Source: Dongia rigui
Lineage (GTDB): Bacteria; Pseudomonadota; Alphaproteobacteria; Dongiales; Dongiaceae
DNA length: 64,000 bases
Direction of reading: 5' to 3'
NCBI RefSeq assembly: GCF_034044635.1
Contig: NZ_JAXCLX010000001.1
Coordinates: 558,001-622,000, forward strand
How positions within the stretch are numbered: the stretch's first letter is position 1; the number at the start of each line of letters is the position of its first letter. A model generated the notes under the pieces. The model ran no database searches and was not told where the DNA came from. It saw only the letters and a program-made list of their open reading frames with translations. The position numbers and the translations under genes were made by a program. Of the stretch, positions 25,901 through 32,353 are shown piece after piece.

Positions 25901-27183
25901 GCCACCAGCGTGCCACCCAGCTTTACCTTCGCGGCACCCGGCAATTGCGCCGACAACTCGGTGAGGTTGAGCTTGGCATCAGCAAGAGCCGCCACCAGCT
26001 TCACCTGGTCGATGGAGTTGCCCTGATAGACCACCTGGTCGATCGCTACATTCGCGCTGGCGTTGACGCCTTCGGGCAGGCTGAAGGTGCCGGCGGGCGC
26101 CGGTGCGCCGGCAGCGGCCGGTGCCGCCTCGGCAGTGTCCGCCGCCGTGACGGGGATCAGCTTGTCGAGATCCAGCCGGCCCATGGCGAGATTTGCCTCG
26201 ACCGTGGTCGTCGCACCCATCTTCGCGACGACCGAGCCGGTGGCATTCATATCGCCAAGGCTCGCTGTGAAGTTCTTGAGGTCGGCGGCCGACTTACCGG
26301 CAACGATGTCGCCATCGACGGCAAAGGCCTGCGCCAGCGGCCCCTCTTCAGGCTTGCCGCCGGAGAGGACCGCGATCAGCTTGGCAACTGAATCGCCCTT
26401 ACCGGTCAGCTTGCCGGTCACGATCGGCTGATCGGCGGTCGCGGCGGCCTTGAGATCGGCCTGCCCCGAGAAGCCGATGGTCGCGTTGGCGTCCTCGACC
26501 TTCACTGTCACGTTGATCGGCATCGGCTGCGCCGGATCGAGGCGCCCCACGGCGACGTCGAAGCCCAAGGGCATGCCGATTGCGGTCACACCGCCCGTGG
26601 CTTTGAACGGCCCCTGCAGGCTATCGAGCGATAGATCGACATTGAGGTTCTCGACCCGCTGCTCGCTGGCGGTGCTGAGGTCGCGATAGACCAGCGTGCC
26701 GTCGGTGATGCTGGCGCCTTCGATTGAAAGATCGAAATTGCTGCCGCCGCTTTCGGCCGTGGCGGGCGCAGTCTCCGTCGCCTCTGCACCACCGGCCGGC
26801 GCGATCTCCCAATTGCCTTTGCCGTCGGGCAGCTTCTCCAGGACGATGGTTGGCTTCACCAGCTCGATGCTCTTCACCTCGGCCTTGCCCGAAAGCAGCG
26901 GCATCAAGGCGACCTTTACCTTGACCTTTTCGATTTCCGCCATGTTGGCGGCCGAGCCCTCGGCCGCATTGCCGAACTTGATGCCTTCGACCGAGACGGA
27001 AGGAATGGGCAGCAGCGAGAGCGAGATGTCGCCGTCGATGACCAGATCGCGGCCTGTCGCTTCCTTCGCCTTCTCGGCGATGAGGCCCTTATAGCTGTTG
27101 AGGTTGATAAAGAACGGGGCGACCAGAGCCAAGACGATGATCACGGCCAGAATGCCGCCGCCGATTTTCAGCGCTTTCTTCAT
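22954..27183 (-). CDS. Very large AsmA family protein with PAEA-repeat tail
   Basis: A 1409-aa inner-membrane-anchored periplasmic protein. An N-terminal helix (about residues 7-27: LKIGGGILAVIIVLALVAPF) is followed by NSYKGLIAEKAKEATGRDLVIDGDI, the start of the AsmA domain. A long series of beta-rich AsmA/DUF3971-like repeats follows (recurring FDL/FDI strands, 'GTPAVDTTLDLRADRPAP', 'KGALDT'-like units), ending in the AsmA C-terminal segment around 1000-1230. AsmA/TamB-type proteins are thought to form lipid-transporting bridges to the outer membrane. After a poly-Lys stretch the last about 100 residues are Ala/Pro/Glu repeats. GGGAGAAG lies before the ATG at 27183. Typical AsmA proteins are 600-1200 aa. 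Confidence 0.88.
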   Translation of the reverse strand: MKKALKIGGGILAVIIVLALVAPFFINLNSYKGLIAEKAKEATGRDLVIDGDISLSLLPIPSVSVEGIKFGNAAEGSAANMAEIEKVKVKVALMPLLSGKAEVKSIELVKPTIVLEKLPDGKGNWEIAPAGGAEATETAPATAESGGSNFDLSIEGASITDGTLVYRDLSTASEQRVENLNVDLSLDSLQGPFKATGGVTAIGMPLGFDVAVGRLDPAQPMPINVTVKVEDANATIGFSGQADLKAAATADQPIVTGKLTGKGDSVAKLIAVLSGGKPEEGPLAQAFAVDGDIVAGKSAADLKNFTASLGDMNATGSVVAKMGATTTVEANLAMGRLDLDKLIPVTAADTAEAAPAAAGAPAPAGTFSLPEGVNASANVAIDQVVYQGNSIDQVKLVAALADAKLNLTELSAQLPGAAKVKLGGTLVAQNGQPAFAGGLDLNAGNLRALIDAFAKGAVDSVPGDRLRSFALNSRVTFTPTQVALSDLAAKLDATKIAGGVTVALPDGQKRQRMAFGVGLSIDQMNLDGYMPAKKAEAASATTSKPADIGGNPLKALAPLGDLDANIELRAGALTMNDQQVKKLHALIGLAGGVLTIEDLSVGDLMGGKGAVKGQIVELKGNPRFDLDFDVTAKDANKLAQMAGAAPAGKLGALTLKGKASGGGDEVSYDVALAMSGIGLDGTAKGGAAGLLAGGIPRVNSTFDIKIDKLAPLVALGGSGGDNATQLKAADNLGSVAFKGTAQSGTDDLAYDIDLTLAGIGGAGKLSGKITGISGTPAVDTTLDLRADRPAPLLQLAGLAGPKAQAMGTLAAKGSLKGSADDLNLDLGLQAAGATAKVAGNIKAKADPMAFDISLQANHPEFTQLLALADMPSSGAKAGPLALNAKASGTTKKASVSGLDFKWGDSSLTGDADYDATGAKPMVKASLVGGTVNLVPFMGSGGGGKQAAPAAKSGNSPWSNEPLDLSALKGQDADIDFKANSLIMPDQRIDNIVAKVTIKDGVLNVDTLTGNIYGGAFNLSGTSVDARTTPQVAAKVAIDKIQLGQLLGGGIAGNQLKGPLSLNLDLTGAGESQAAIVRSLTGKGDLGGTMMIIGKVEQQVGSVLLGVLGQKVKQVKGVADSINGVLGSFTGVDNQLSGTFDISKGVLDTHDFAFTNPKARGTAKGQVDLGAWALNMLVDLFGQQAEQAFMSVNLTGPVDGPTPAFSGSGAAGAAGAASSLVPGLNLPGIGAIPGLGGGAATGATSSEPGAAAAPAGGLLESVPGVGDLLGGKKKKKKDAVPAAAEPGAVAEPGAAAPAAAPAEAVPAEAAPAEAAPAEAAPAEAVPAEAVPAEAAPAEAAPAAEPAAPAEAAPAEAAPAEAAPAEAAPAEAAPAEAAPAEAVPSAEPGAAPAVLPPATSEAEPGAAAPAP
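23030..23300 (-). repeat. 15-bp coding minisatellite (PAEAA/PAEAV units)
   Basis: More than a dozen tandem 15-bp units such as GCTGCTTCCGCTGGT encode pentapeptides PAEAA or PAEAV at the AsmA C-terminus. Units differ mostly at third positions. The repeat keeps frame, so unit gain or loss would alter only tail length. Confidence 0.85.
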
Positions 27184-27312
27184 AACGAACTTCTCCCGGT
27201 CTTGCGGCCGCCCGCTTGAATGCGGGCCGAATTGCACCCATTATCACCTTACGCCGGAAGCCGGGGCAAGGTTCCCGTGTCCTGCGGCGAATGACAGTTC
27301 CGTGAGGCTGAA

Positions 27313-27531
27313 ATGGCCGAAATCGTCAATCTCAACCAGTTCCGCAAGGCCAAGGCGCGCGAATCGGATCAGCGGCAAGCTGCCGAGAACCGCGTCCGAT
27401 TCGGGCGCAACAAGGTCGAAAAGGAAAACGACCGCCGTGCCGCAGAGCGGCGCGACGCCCTGTTATCGGGCAAGGAACTCGAAATCCACGATTCCGGATC
27501 GGACGCGAGCGATGACGCCAAGCCGAAATAA
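27313..27531 (+). CDS. DUF4169 family small protein
   Basis: A 72-aa very hydrophilic protein. MAEIVNLNQFRKAKAR followed by AAENRVRFGRNKVEK and ERRDALLSGKELE matches DUF4169, a small alphaproteobacterial family of unknown function. It is mostly helical and highly charged. Its stop is 3 bases from the stop of the convergent DUF4010 gene. Confidence 0.85.
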   Translation: MAEIVNLNQFRKAKARESDQRQAAENRVRFGRNKVEKENDRRAAERRDALLSGKELEIHDSGSDASDDAKPK

Positions 27532-27534
27532 GCG

Positions 27535-28872
27535 TCAGAGATAGACTTCAACTGCCAGGCCGCACGCTGCGGAAACCAGCATCATGCTCATCGCCGCGAC
27601 GCTCCAGCGCGCGAAAGCACCGCCGGCGCGCCCGGCAATGATGCCCTTGACCAAGGCATTGGCTGCCATTGCCAGCAGAATGGCGACGACGCCGCTCAGC
27701 ACTTCACCGCTGACATTGGCATTCTTGGCGACCGACAGTGTGATTGCGTCAAGATCGGCAAGGCCCGCGATGGCCGCCAACACATACAGCCCAGCCTCGC
27801 CGAAATTCTCCGTCAGTACCCGCTCCAGCAACAGAATGACGGTCAGCAACACGGCGAACTTGATGGCCTGAGAGAGTTGGAAGGGGTTTGCGATCTTCAT
27901 TTCATTGGGCGATACCGCCGATTTGCGCGTCGTGTACCAGATGAAGGCCACAAAAAGTGCCGCAGTCGCGGCGGCAAGACCCACCGGCAGCAGCAGCACG
28001 ATGGCAAGTGACGGCGCCAGCACGGCAGTGAGAACGGCGATGCGCAATGTCATCATGACGTTTGCCAAGGCCACGCCGGCGGCGAAAATCCGCCCCTGCT
28101 CGGGTGCATCGCCCGCCAGCTTGGCAAATGACACGGTCGTTGCCGTCGACGAGACGAGGCCACCAAATATGCCCGTCGCCAGCACACCCAGCGCGGCGCC
28201 CAGCGCGCGAATGGCAAAGTAGCCGACAAAGGACATGGCGGAGATCATGACCACCAGCAGCCAGGTGGTGCGTGGATTGAATACCTCATAGGGGCCAAAG
28301 CCCTTGTCGGGCAACACCGGCAGAATGACCAGCGAGATAACGAGGAAGCGCACCGTCGCCTGCAGTTCGGCTGGCGTCAGCTTGCCGATGAGGGCGTGCA
28401 GGGTCGGCTTCAGATAAAGCAAGGCGACGACGACGACAGCACAGGAGACAGCAAGCTCCATGGCACCGATTGAAGCCAGCACGCCAAGCAGTACAGTGAC
28501 CAGCGCCGCCACCAGCGTGGTCATGTCCTCGGCGAGCGTGAAGGCTTTATCCTTGGCGGTGACGCGGCGATCATTGACCAGCAGCAGCGCCAGCGTCGCC
28601 AGGATGGCTGGAACGAGCCAGGTCCCGATCGTCGGTGTCAGCGTCCCGCCGAGACCGCCCAGCAGCCCCATCAGGCCGAACGTGCGAATGCCAATGCGGT
28701 CGTGATCGTCGGCATCCTGCTTGCGCCATTCGCGCTCGAGCCCGACCAAAAGACCGATGGCCAGCGCCACCACCAGCTTGGTGGCAAGATGCAGGTCGAA
28801 ATGGGTGAAGTCGAAATCGACCGCAGCCGTGCTCAATGCCTGACCGGCTTGGCTCGTCGCTTCCGATTCCAT
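27535..28872 (-). CDS. MgtC/SapB-DUF4010 family membrane protein
   Basis: A 445-aa protein with about twelve helices. The N-terminal third is MgtC/SapB-like: LATKLVVALAIGLLVGLEREWRKQD and RTFGLMGLLGGLGG. The rest is DUF4010, with LDAITLSVAKNA near the end. Function is unproven; a role in ion or magnesium homeostasis is assumed. The ATG at 28872 (MESEATS) is preferred over an in-frame codon 28 residues upstream, because the extension lies inside the coq9 3' end. coq9 ends 13 bases before, so the two are probably co-transcribed. Confidence 0.85.
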   Translation of the reverse strand: MESEATSQAGQALSTAAVDFDFTHFDLHLATKLVVALAIGLLVGLEREWRKQDADDHDRIGIRTFGLMGLLGGLGGTLTPTIGTWLVPAILATLALLLVNDRRVTAKDKAFTLAEDMTTLVAALVTVLLGVLASIGAMELAVSCAVVVVALLYLKPTLHALIGKLTPAELQATVRFLVISLVILPVLPDKGFGPYEVFNPRTTWLLVVMISAMSFVGYFAIRALGAALGVLATGIFGGLVSSTATTVSFAKLAGDAPEQGRIFAAGVALANVMMTLRIAVLTAVLAPSLAIVLLLPVGLAAATAALFVAFIWYTTRKSAVSPNEMKIANPFQLSQAIKFAVLLTVILLLERVLTENFGEAGLYVLAAIAGLADLDAITLSVAKNANVSGEVLSGVVAILLAMAANALVKGIIAGRAGGAFARWSVAAMSMMLVSAACGLAVEVYL

Positions 28873-28885
28873 AGGTCGAAATCCG

Positions 28886-29602
28886 TCAGGCGCGGCGACG
28901 GCGGCGCGGGCGCATGCCAAGCGGCAGACCCTCGCGCGAACCGGGCTGGCCCGCACCCTGCTGCAAGAGATGCAGCGGATTGGGCAACCGGTCGAAGACG
29001 CTCTTGAGCCGTCCCTTCACCGCCGGGATCTTCATCACCTCGTCGATGCGGCGATCCAGAAAAGCCCAGCTTGCGGCATGATTCTCGCTCTTGTCGTTGA
29101 GCCAATAGAGCAAGGTCGCCGAATAGACGCCGGCGAGGATCGCGCGCTTGGTATAGAAACTGAAATCGGTCGATTTATCGCCGATCGCGTGCCAGATCGC
29201 ATCGACCGTGCCATAGAGCAGCTTCGGCCCCAGCGTCGCATTGCCGGGCAGCAGCAGGAAGGAAAGACCCGCACGCACCGCTTCGCGCTGGCCACCGACC
29301 AGTTCCAGGCGCAGCCGCACGGCCTGGGCGATGCGGTCGCGGATCCGGCCGCTGCCGCTCTCGCGCTGCAGGCGCTCTATCAGCGCCTGATCATGGCGGC
29401 GATGGTTATAGGCCAGCACCTCGCTCATCCCACCCGGGAACGCGTTGAGTGCCCGCGGCAGATCGATCTTGGCATCCTCGGCACCTGCCTTGAAGGCAGC
29501 ATCGCTCCAGCCGTCGAACGGCACATGCGGCAGGATGGCATCGACCAGGCGATCGCGATCGCCTTGCCAGTCATATGCCGTGTCCGGGCCTTTTTCGCTC
29601 AC
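28886..29602 (-). CDS. coq9: COQ9 family ubiquinone biosynthesis protein
   Basis: A 238-aa TetR-fold-derived lipid-binding protein. In mitochondria COQ9 delivers quinone intermediates to COQ7 for hydroxylation. Family marks are LVDAILPHVPFDGWSDAAF, RDRIAQAVRLRLELV, DAIWHAIGDKSTDFSFYTKR and LLYWLNDKSENHAASWAFLDRRIDEVM. The start is a GTG at 29602 with GAGGAG eight bases upstream. A basic tail (RPRRRRRA) ends the protein. It is placed ahead of the DUF4010 gene; no other ubi gene is adjacent. Confidence 0.92.
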   Translation of the reverse strand: MSEKGPDTAYDWQGDRDRLVDAILPHVPFDGWSDAAFKAGAEDAKIDLPRALNAFPGGMSEVLAYNHRRHDQALIERLQRESGSGRIRDRIAQAVRLRLELVGGQREAVRAGLSFLLLPGNATLGPKLLYGTVDAIWHAIGDKSTDFSFYTKRAILAGVYSATLLYWLNDKSENHAASWAFLDRRIDEVMKIPAVKGRLKSVFDRLPNPLHLLQQGAGQPGSREGLPLGMRPRRRRRA

Positions 29603-29675
29603 GATCCAAACTCCTCATCCTTCATGGCGCCATTTTGGCACTTTCCGCGCGGCATCGCCACCACCCAAGCCCGCT

Positions 29676-29691
29676 TGTGAAGCGCTTCACA
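29676..29691. promoter_or_regulatory. Perfect 16-bp palindrome, candidate LacI-family operator
   Basis: TGTGAAGCGCTTCACA is fully self-complementary with a central CG, the pattern of LacI/GalR-type operators. It lies in the divergent region, 73 bp from the coq9 GTG and 91 bp from the ATG of the secreted protein. No LacI-type regulator is encoded in the window. Confidence 0.5.
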
Positions 29692-29782
29692 GCTGCTGCA
29701 AACCGCCGCAGGCGCACCGTCGACCAATGGGCATGGGCAAGCGACCCATGAAAAGACATCCATTCAGCGAAGGAAACGATCC

Positions 29783-30103
29783 ATGAAGACCCTCTCTTTG
29801 TTCAGCCTCGCCGCACTCGCAGCCCTGGCCTGGTCGGCCCATCAAGCTGTTGCCGAGCAATCGCGCTACACCTGCAAAGCCGGCGCGCTCACCATCACCT
29901 CCACGTCGCCTTGCTACGTCACCAGCTACGGCATCTCGGTGCCAGGCAGTGATGGGCCAGATCAGGGGGGCAAGCAGGGTGGCGACGCGGGCGCCAAGAA
30001 CGGCGGCAAGAAGGGCGGCGGGTTCGGTGGGCCCAAGGACCTCAAGGACAAGCCCAAGGGCGGCGGGCTCAACGGTCCAAAGGACGTCAAGAACAAGGAC
30101 TGA
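29783..30103 (+). CDS. Small secreted Gly/Lys-rich protein, unknown function
   Basis: A 106-aa protein with a clear Sec signal peptide (MKTLSLFSLAALAALAWSAHQAVA, cleavage near residue 24). The mature part has two cysteines (YTCKAG, SPCYVT) that could pair. A low-complexity tail then carries two related blocks: GGGFGGPKDLKDKPK and GGGLNGPKDVKNK. The tail is strongly basic. AAGGAA precedes the ATG. I recognise no family. Confidence 0.65.
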   Translation: MKTLSLFSLAALAALAWSAHQAVAEQSRYTCKAGALTITSTSPCYVTSYGISVPGSDGPDQGGKQGGDAGAKNGGKKGGGFGGPKDLKDKPKGGGLNGPKDVKNKD

Positions 30104-30110
30104 TCTAGCG

Positions 30111-30136
30111 GCCGGGCGGCAAGAGTGCCGCCCGGC
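30111..30136. terminator. Shared terminator hairpin between convergent genes
   Basis: GCCGGGCGGCA and TGCCGCCCGGC pair over 11 bp with an AGAG loop, followed by GCCGTTTTC on the plus strand. It lies between the secreted-protein stop and the peptide deformylase stop and could serve both. Confidence 0.65.
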
Positions 30137-30143
30137 GCCGTTT

Positions 30144-30701
30144 TCAGTCCTCCGCTTCCTTGTTCTCGAAGCGGCGCAGTTCCTCGACGAAACTCAGTGT
30201 CTTCATGTCCGTCATCCGCATCGGATAGAGGATGCCGTCCAAATGATCACATTCATGCTGCACCACCCGGGCGTGGAATCCGCTCGCCTCCCGCTCGATC
30301 ACCGCGCCGTCGGGCCTCAGCGCGCGGTAGCGGATGTGCCGGTATCTGGGCACCATGCCGGCGAGGCCGGGGACCGAGAGGCAGGCCTCGATTCCCGCGA
30401 TCGTCTCCGGCACCAGGGGGGTGATTTCGGGGTTGATCAGGGCCGTCAGCGGAATCCCCGGCGGATTTTCACCCACCACCCCGTCCTCGGCGGCGATGCG
30501 GGCGCCCGGTACGTGGAATATCACCACGCGCAGGGGGACATGGACCTGGGGGGCCGCCAGCCCGGCCCCGCCGATATCCTCCAGCGTGTCGACCATGTCA
30601 TTGATAAGTTTATGAATTTCCGGCGCGGTGGGGTCGGCGACCGGATCGGCGATCCGCTTCAGGACCGGGTGGCCCATACGGGCGATTTTCAGGATGGCCA
30701 T
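30144..30701 (-). CDS. def: Peptide deformylase
   Basis: A 185-aa metalloenzyme removing the formyl group from new proteins. Motif 1 is GGAGLAAPQV, motif 2 is EACLSVP and motif 3 is QHECDHLDG, so all metal ligands (Cys, two His) and the catalytic Glu are present. Motif 2 is normally EGCLS; here Gly is Ala, and motif 3 has Cys in the HExxH middle. Both are tolerated variants in secondary deformylases. It is not next to fmt, the usual partner of the primary def, so this may be a second copy. It is monocistronic. Confidence 0.9.
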   Translation of the reverse strand: MAILKIARMGHPVLKRIADPVADPTAPEIHKLINDMVDTLEDIGGAGLAAPQVHVPLRVVIFHVPGARIAAEDGVVGENPPGIPLTALINPEITPLVPETIAGIEACLSVPGLAGMVPRYRHIRYRALRPDGAVIEREASGFHARVVQHECDHLDGILYPMRMTDMKTLSFVEELRRFENKEAED

Positions 30702-30909
30702 CTTCCACTCATCTGCTTCTTCGACAGAATATGGCTGCCAGACAGGGGTTTAGGAAGGGTCCATCTGCGGCCCAAATCATCCCCGCAGGGCTTCACAAGC
30801 GCCAAGGGACATGGTACAGCATCGCCCGAGCCGGACTTCCCTTGGGGCAGCCCGATAGCTATTTTCGTTTTTACGTTACTCCAATCGGCGAAAGGAGCCG
30901 TGGTAAACC

Positions 30910-31113
30910 GTGCAAGTTCTCGTCCGTGACAACAATGTCGATCAGGCCCTGCGCGCGCTCAAAAAGAAGATGCAGCGCGAAGGGATTTTCCGGGAAATGA
31001 AGATGCGTCGCAACTATGAGAAGCCGTCCGAGCGCAAGGCGCGCGAACAGGCCGAGGCGGTGCGTCGCTACCGGAAGCTGATGCGCAAGCGCATGGAGCG
31101 CGAAGGCTTCTAG
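30910..31113 (+). CDS. rpsU: 30S ribosomal protein S21
   Basis: A 67-aa small-subunit protein. [25 protein letters not shown] is the alphaproteobacterial S21 N-terminus and the rest is Arg/Lys-rich helix. The start is a GTG at 30910; AAAGGAG lies about 13 bases upstream, a longer than normal spacing. Another GTG 11 bases earlier is out of frame. S21 helps mRNA binding during initiation. It is transcribed alone, with strong hairpins downstream. Confidence 0.94.
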   Translation: MQVLVRDNNVDQALRALKKKMQREGIFREMKMRRNYEKPSERKAREQAEAVRRYRKLMRKRMEREGF

Positions 31114-31126
31114 GCCTCCCGCCTCT

Positions 31127-31145
31127 GGCCGCTGATCCAGCGGCC
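31127..31145 (+). other. Hairpin after rpsU
   Basis: GGCCGCTG and CAGCGGCC pair over 8 bp with a 3-base loop, 14 bases beyond the rpsU stop and ahead of the stronger hairpin. It may protect the message end. Confidence 0.5.
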
Positions 31146-31171
31146 CAGGTTCGACGAGAGAACGCATGATG

Positions 31172-31206
31172 TCGCCCCGCTGGCCCCGCCAGCGGGGCGA
31201 TGCCTT
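31172..31206 (+). terminator. Rho-independent terminator of rpsU
   Basis: TCGCCCCGCTGG and CCAGCGGGGCGA form a perfect 12-bp stem with a CCCCG loop, followed by TGCCTTTTGG. It ends rpsU transcription before the parS site. Confidence 0.7.
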
Positions 31207-31283
31207 TTGGGGAATCTCTCTCTTTCGTCTGCTTCCGGCCACCCCTTGACCCGCGCCGCTGGCCGAGTCTAATGTTCCCGTTT

Positions 31284-31299
31284 TGTTTCACGTGAAACA
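31284..31299. other. parS: parS centromere site (ParB-binding palindrome)
   Basis: TGTTTCACGTGAAACA is a perfect 16-bp palindrome identical to the consensus chromosomal parS sequence bound by ParB (TGTTNCACGTGAAACA). It lies in an intergenic stretch, flanked by T-runs on both sides, between rpsU and the first PAS gene. parAB are not in the window. A chance exact match to 16 specified bases in 64 kb is very unlikely. Confidence 0.88.
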
Positions 31300-31373
31300 T
31301 TTTCCACGCCCCCTTTCTCAGGCGTGTGCAGTTTGTCAGGATGCGGTGGGCGATGACGCGGATGTCGGGGGAC

Positions 31374-31862
31374 ATGATCACGATACAGAACGGGCAGCAG
31401 CAGGAGCCGGCATGGGTGGCGGATGCCAGCGCGAATGTGCAGGCGCTCTATCGCTATTGGCAGGGGAAGCGCGCTGGCGCCGATCTGCCGGCGCGCGCCG
31501 ACATCGATCCCGTGGATATCCCGGCCCTCCTGCCCTATCTCACCATCGTCGAAGTGGTCGCCGATGTGCGGCGCTATGTCTATCGGCTGGTCGGCACCAA
31601 GGAGGTCGAGATTCGCGGCCAGGACCCGACCGGCAAATCGGTGGCAGAGGCCTTTTACGGACCCAATATCGACGAAGCGCACATGTTCTATGACAAGGCC
31701 GTGGCGACGCGCGACGCTGTCTACGACTGCTCGCCTTTCATCGGCCCTGACGGCCGCTACAATGATGACGAGATATTGTTCCTGCCGCTCTCGGACGATG
31801 GTTCCCGTGTCACGCGGATCATCGTCATGGCCCAGTGTTCGCTGACGCCGGAATTCGCATGA
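31374..31862 (+). CDS. PAS domain protein (PAS_5 family), first of a tandem pair
   Basis: A single-domain protein of about 162 aa. VQALYRYWQGKRAGADLPARADIDPVDIPALLPYLTIVEVV and RRYVYRLVGTKEVEIRGQDPTGKSV match PAS_5, an alphaproteobacterial family of small cytoplasmic proteins with no output domain. It probably binds a ligand or partner protein; a Caulobacter relative (MopJ) influences motility and cell-cycle signalling. The start is uncertain: ATGs at 31341, 31353, 31362 and 31374 are all in frame. I chose 31374, which follows a GGGGGAC and is nearest the domain. Its stop overlaps the next ATG. Confidence 0.8.
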   Translation: MITIQNGQQQEPAWVADASANVQALYRYWQGKRAGADLPARADIDPVDIPALLPYLTIVEVVADVRRYVYRLVGTKEVEIRGQDPTGKSVAEAFYGPNIDEAHMFYDKAVATRDAVYDCSPFIGPDGRYNDDEILFLPLSDDGSRVTRIIVMAQCSLTPEFA

Positions 31863-32353
31863 GCGAGGCGGCGCCCGAGCCGGGTCTCGTGGAACCCGAT
31901 TGGCTCGGCGCCTGCGGCAATCTCGTTCAGGCAGTCTATCGCTATTGGCGTTCCAAGGCCCGCGCCGGCCGATTGCCCCGCCGCAGCGACATCGATCCGA
32001 CCGAGATTCCGCGTCTGCTGTCGCATCTGATGATCGTCGAGGTGGTGGAGGACGAGCGGCGCTATGTCTATCGCCTGGTTGGCACCAAGGAAGTGGAAAT
32101 GCGCGGTCGCGATCCCACCGGTCTGTCGGTTATTGACGCCTTCCTTGGCATCTCGGTCGAGGACGCCTTGTGGCATTACGACCAGACGGTCACGACGCGG
32201 GCACCCGTCCATGACGACAAGCCCTATGTCTCGACCAGCGGCCGTTGGGTCAGCGACGATACCCTGTTCCTGCCGCTGAGCGAGGACGGCATCCGCATTG
32301 ATCGGATCCTCGTCGCCGCTGCTGCCGAGCCTTATCCCAAGACGCGGCGCTAG
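31859..32353 (+). CDS. PAS domain protein (PAS_5 family), second of a tandem pair
   Basis: A 164-aa paralogue of the preceding protein. VQAVYRYWRSKARAGRLPRRSDIDPTEIPRLLSHLMIVEVV and RRYVYRLVGTKEVEMRGRDPTG align throughout, pointing to local duplication. The two differ in the second half (VEDALWHYDQTVTTRAPVHDD against IDEAHMFYDKAVATRDAVYDC). Its ATG overlaps the upstream stop (ATGA), so the two are translationally coupled and may heterodimerise. Its stop overlaps the stop of the convergent carboxypeptidase gene by four bases. Confidence 0.85.
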   Translation: MSEAAPEPGLVEPDWLGACGNLVQAVYRYWRSKARAGRLPRRSDIDPTEIPRLLSHLMIVEVVEDERRYVYRLVGTKEVEMRGRDPTGLSVIDAFLGISVEDALWHYDQTVTTRAPVHDDKPYVSTSGRWVSDDTLFLPLSEDGIRIDRILVAAAAEPYPKTRR

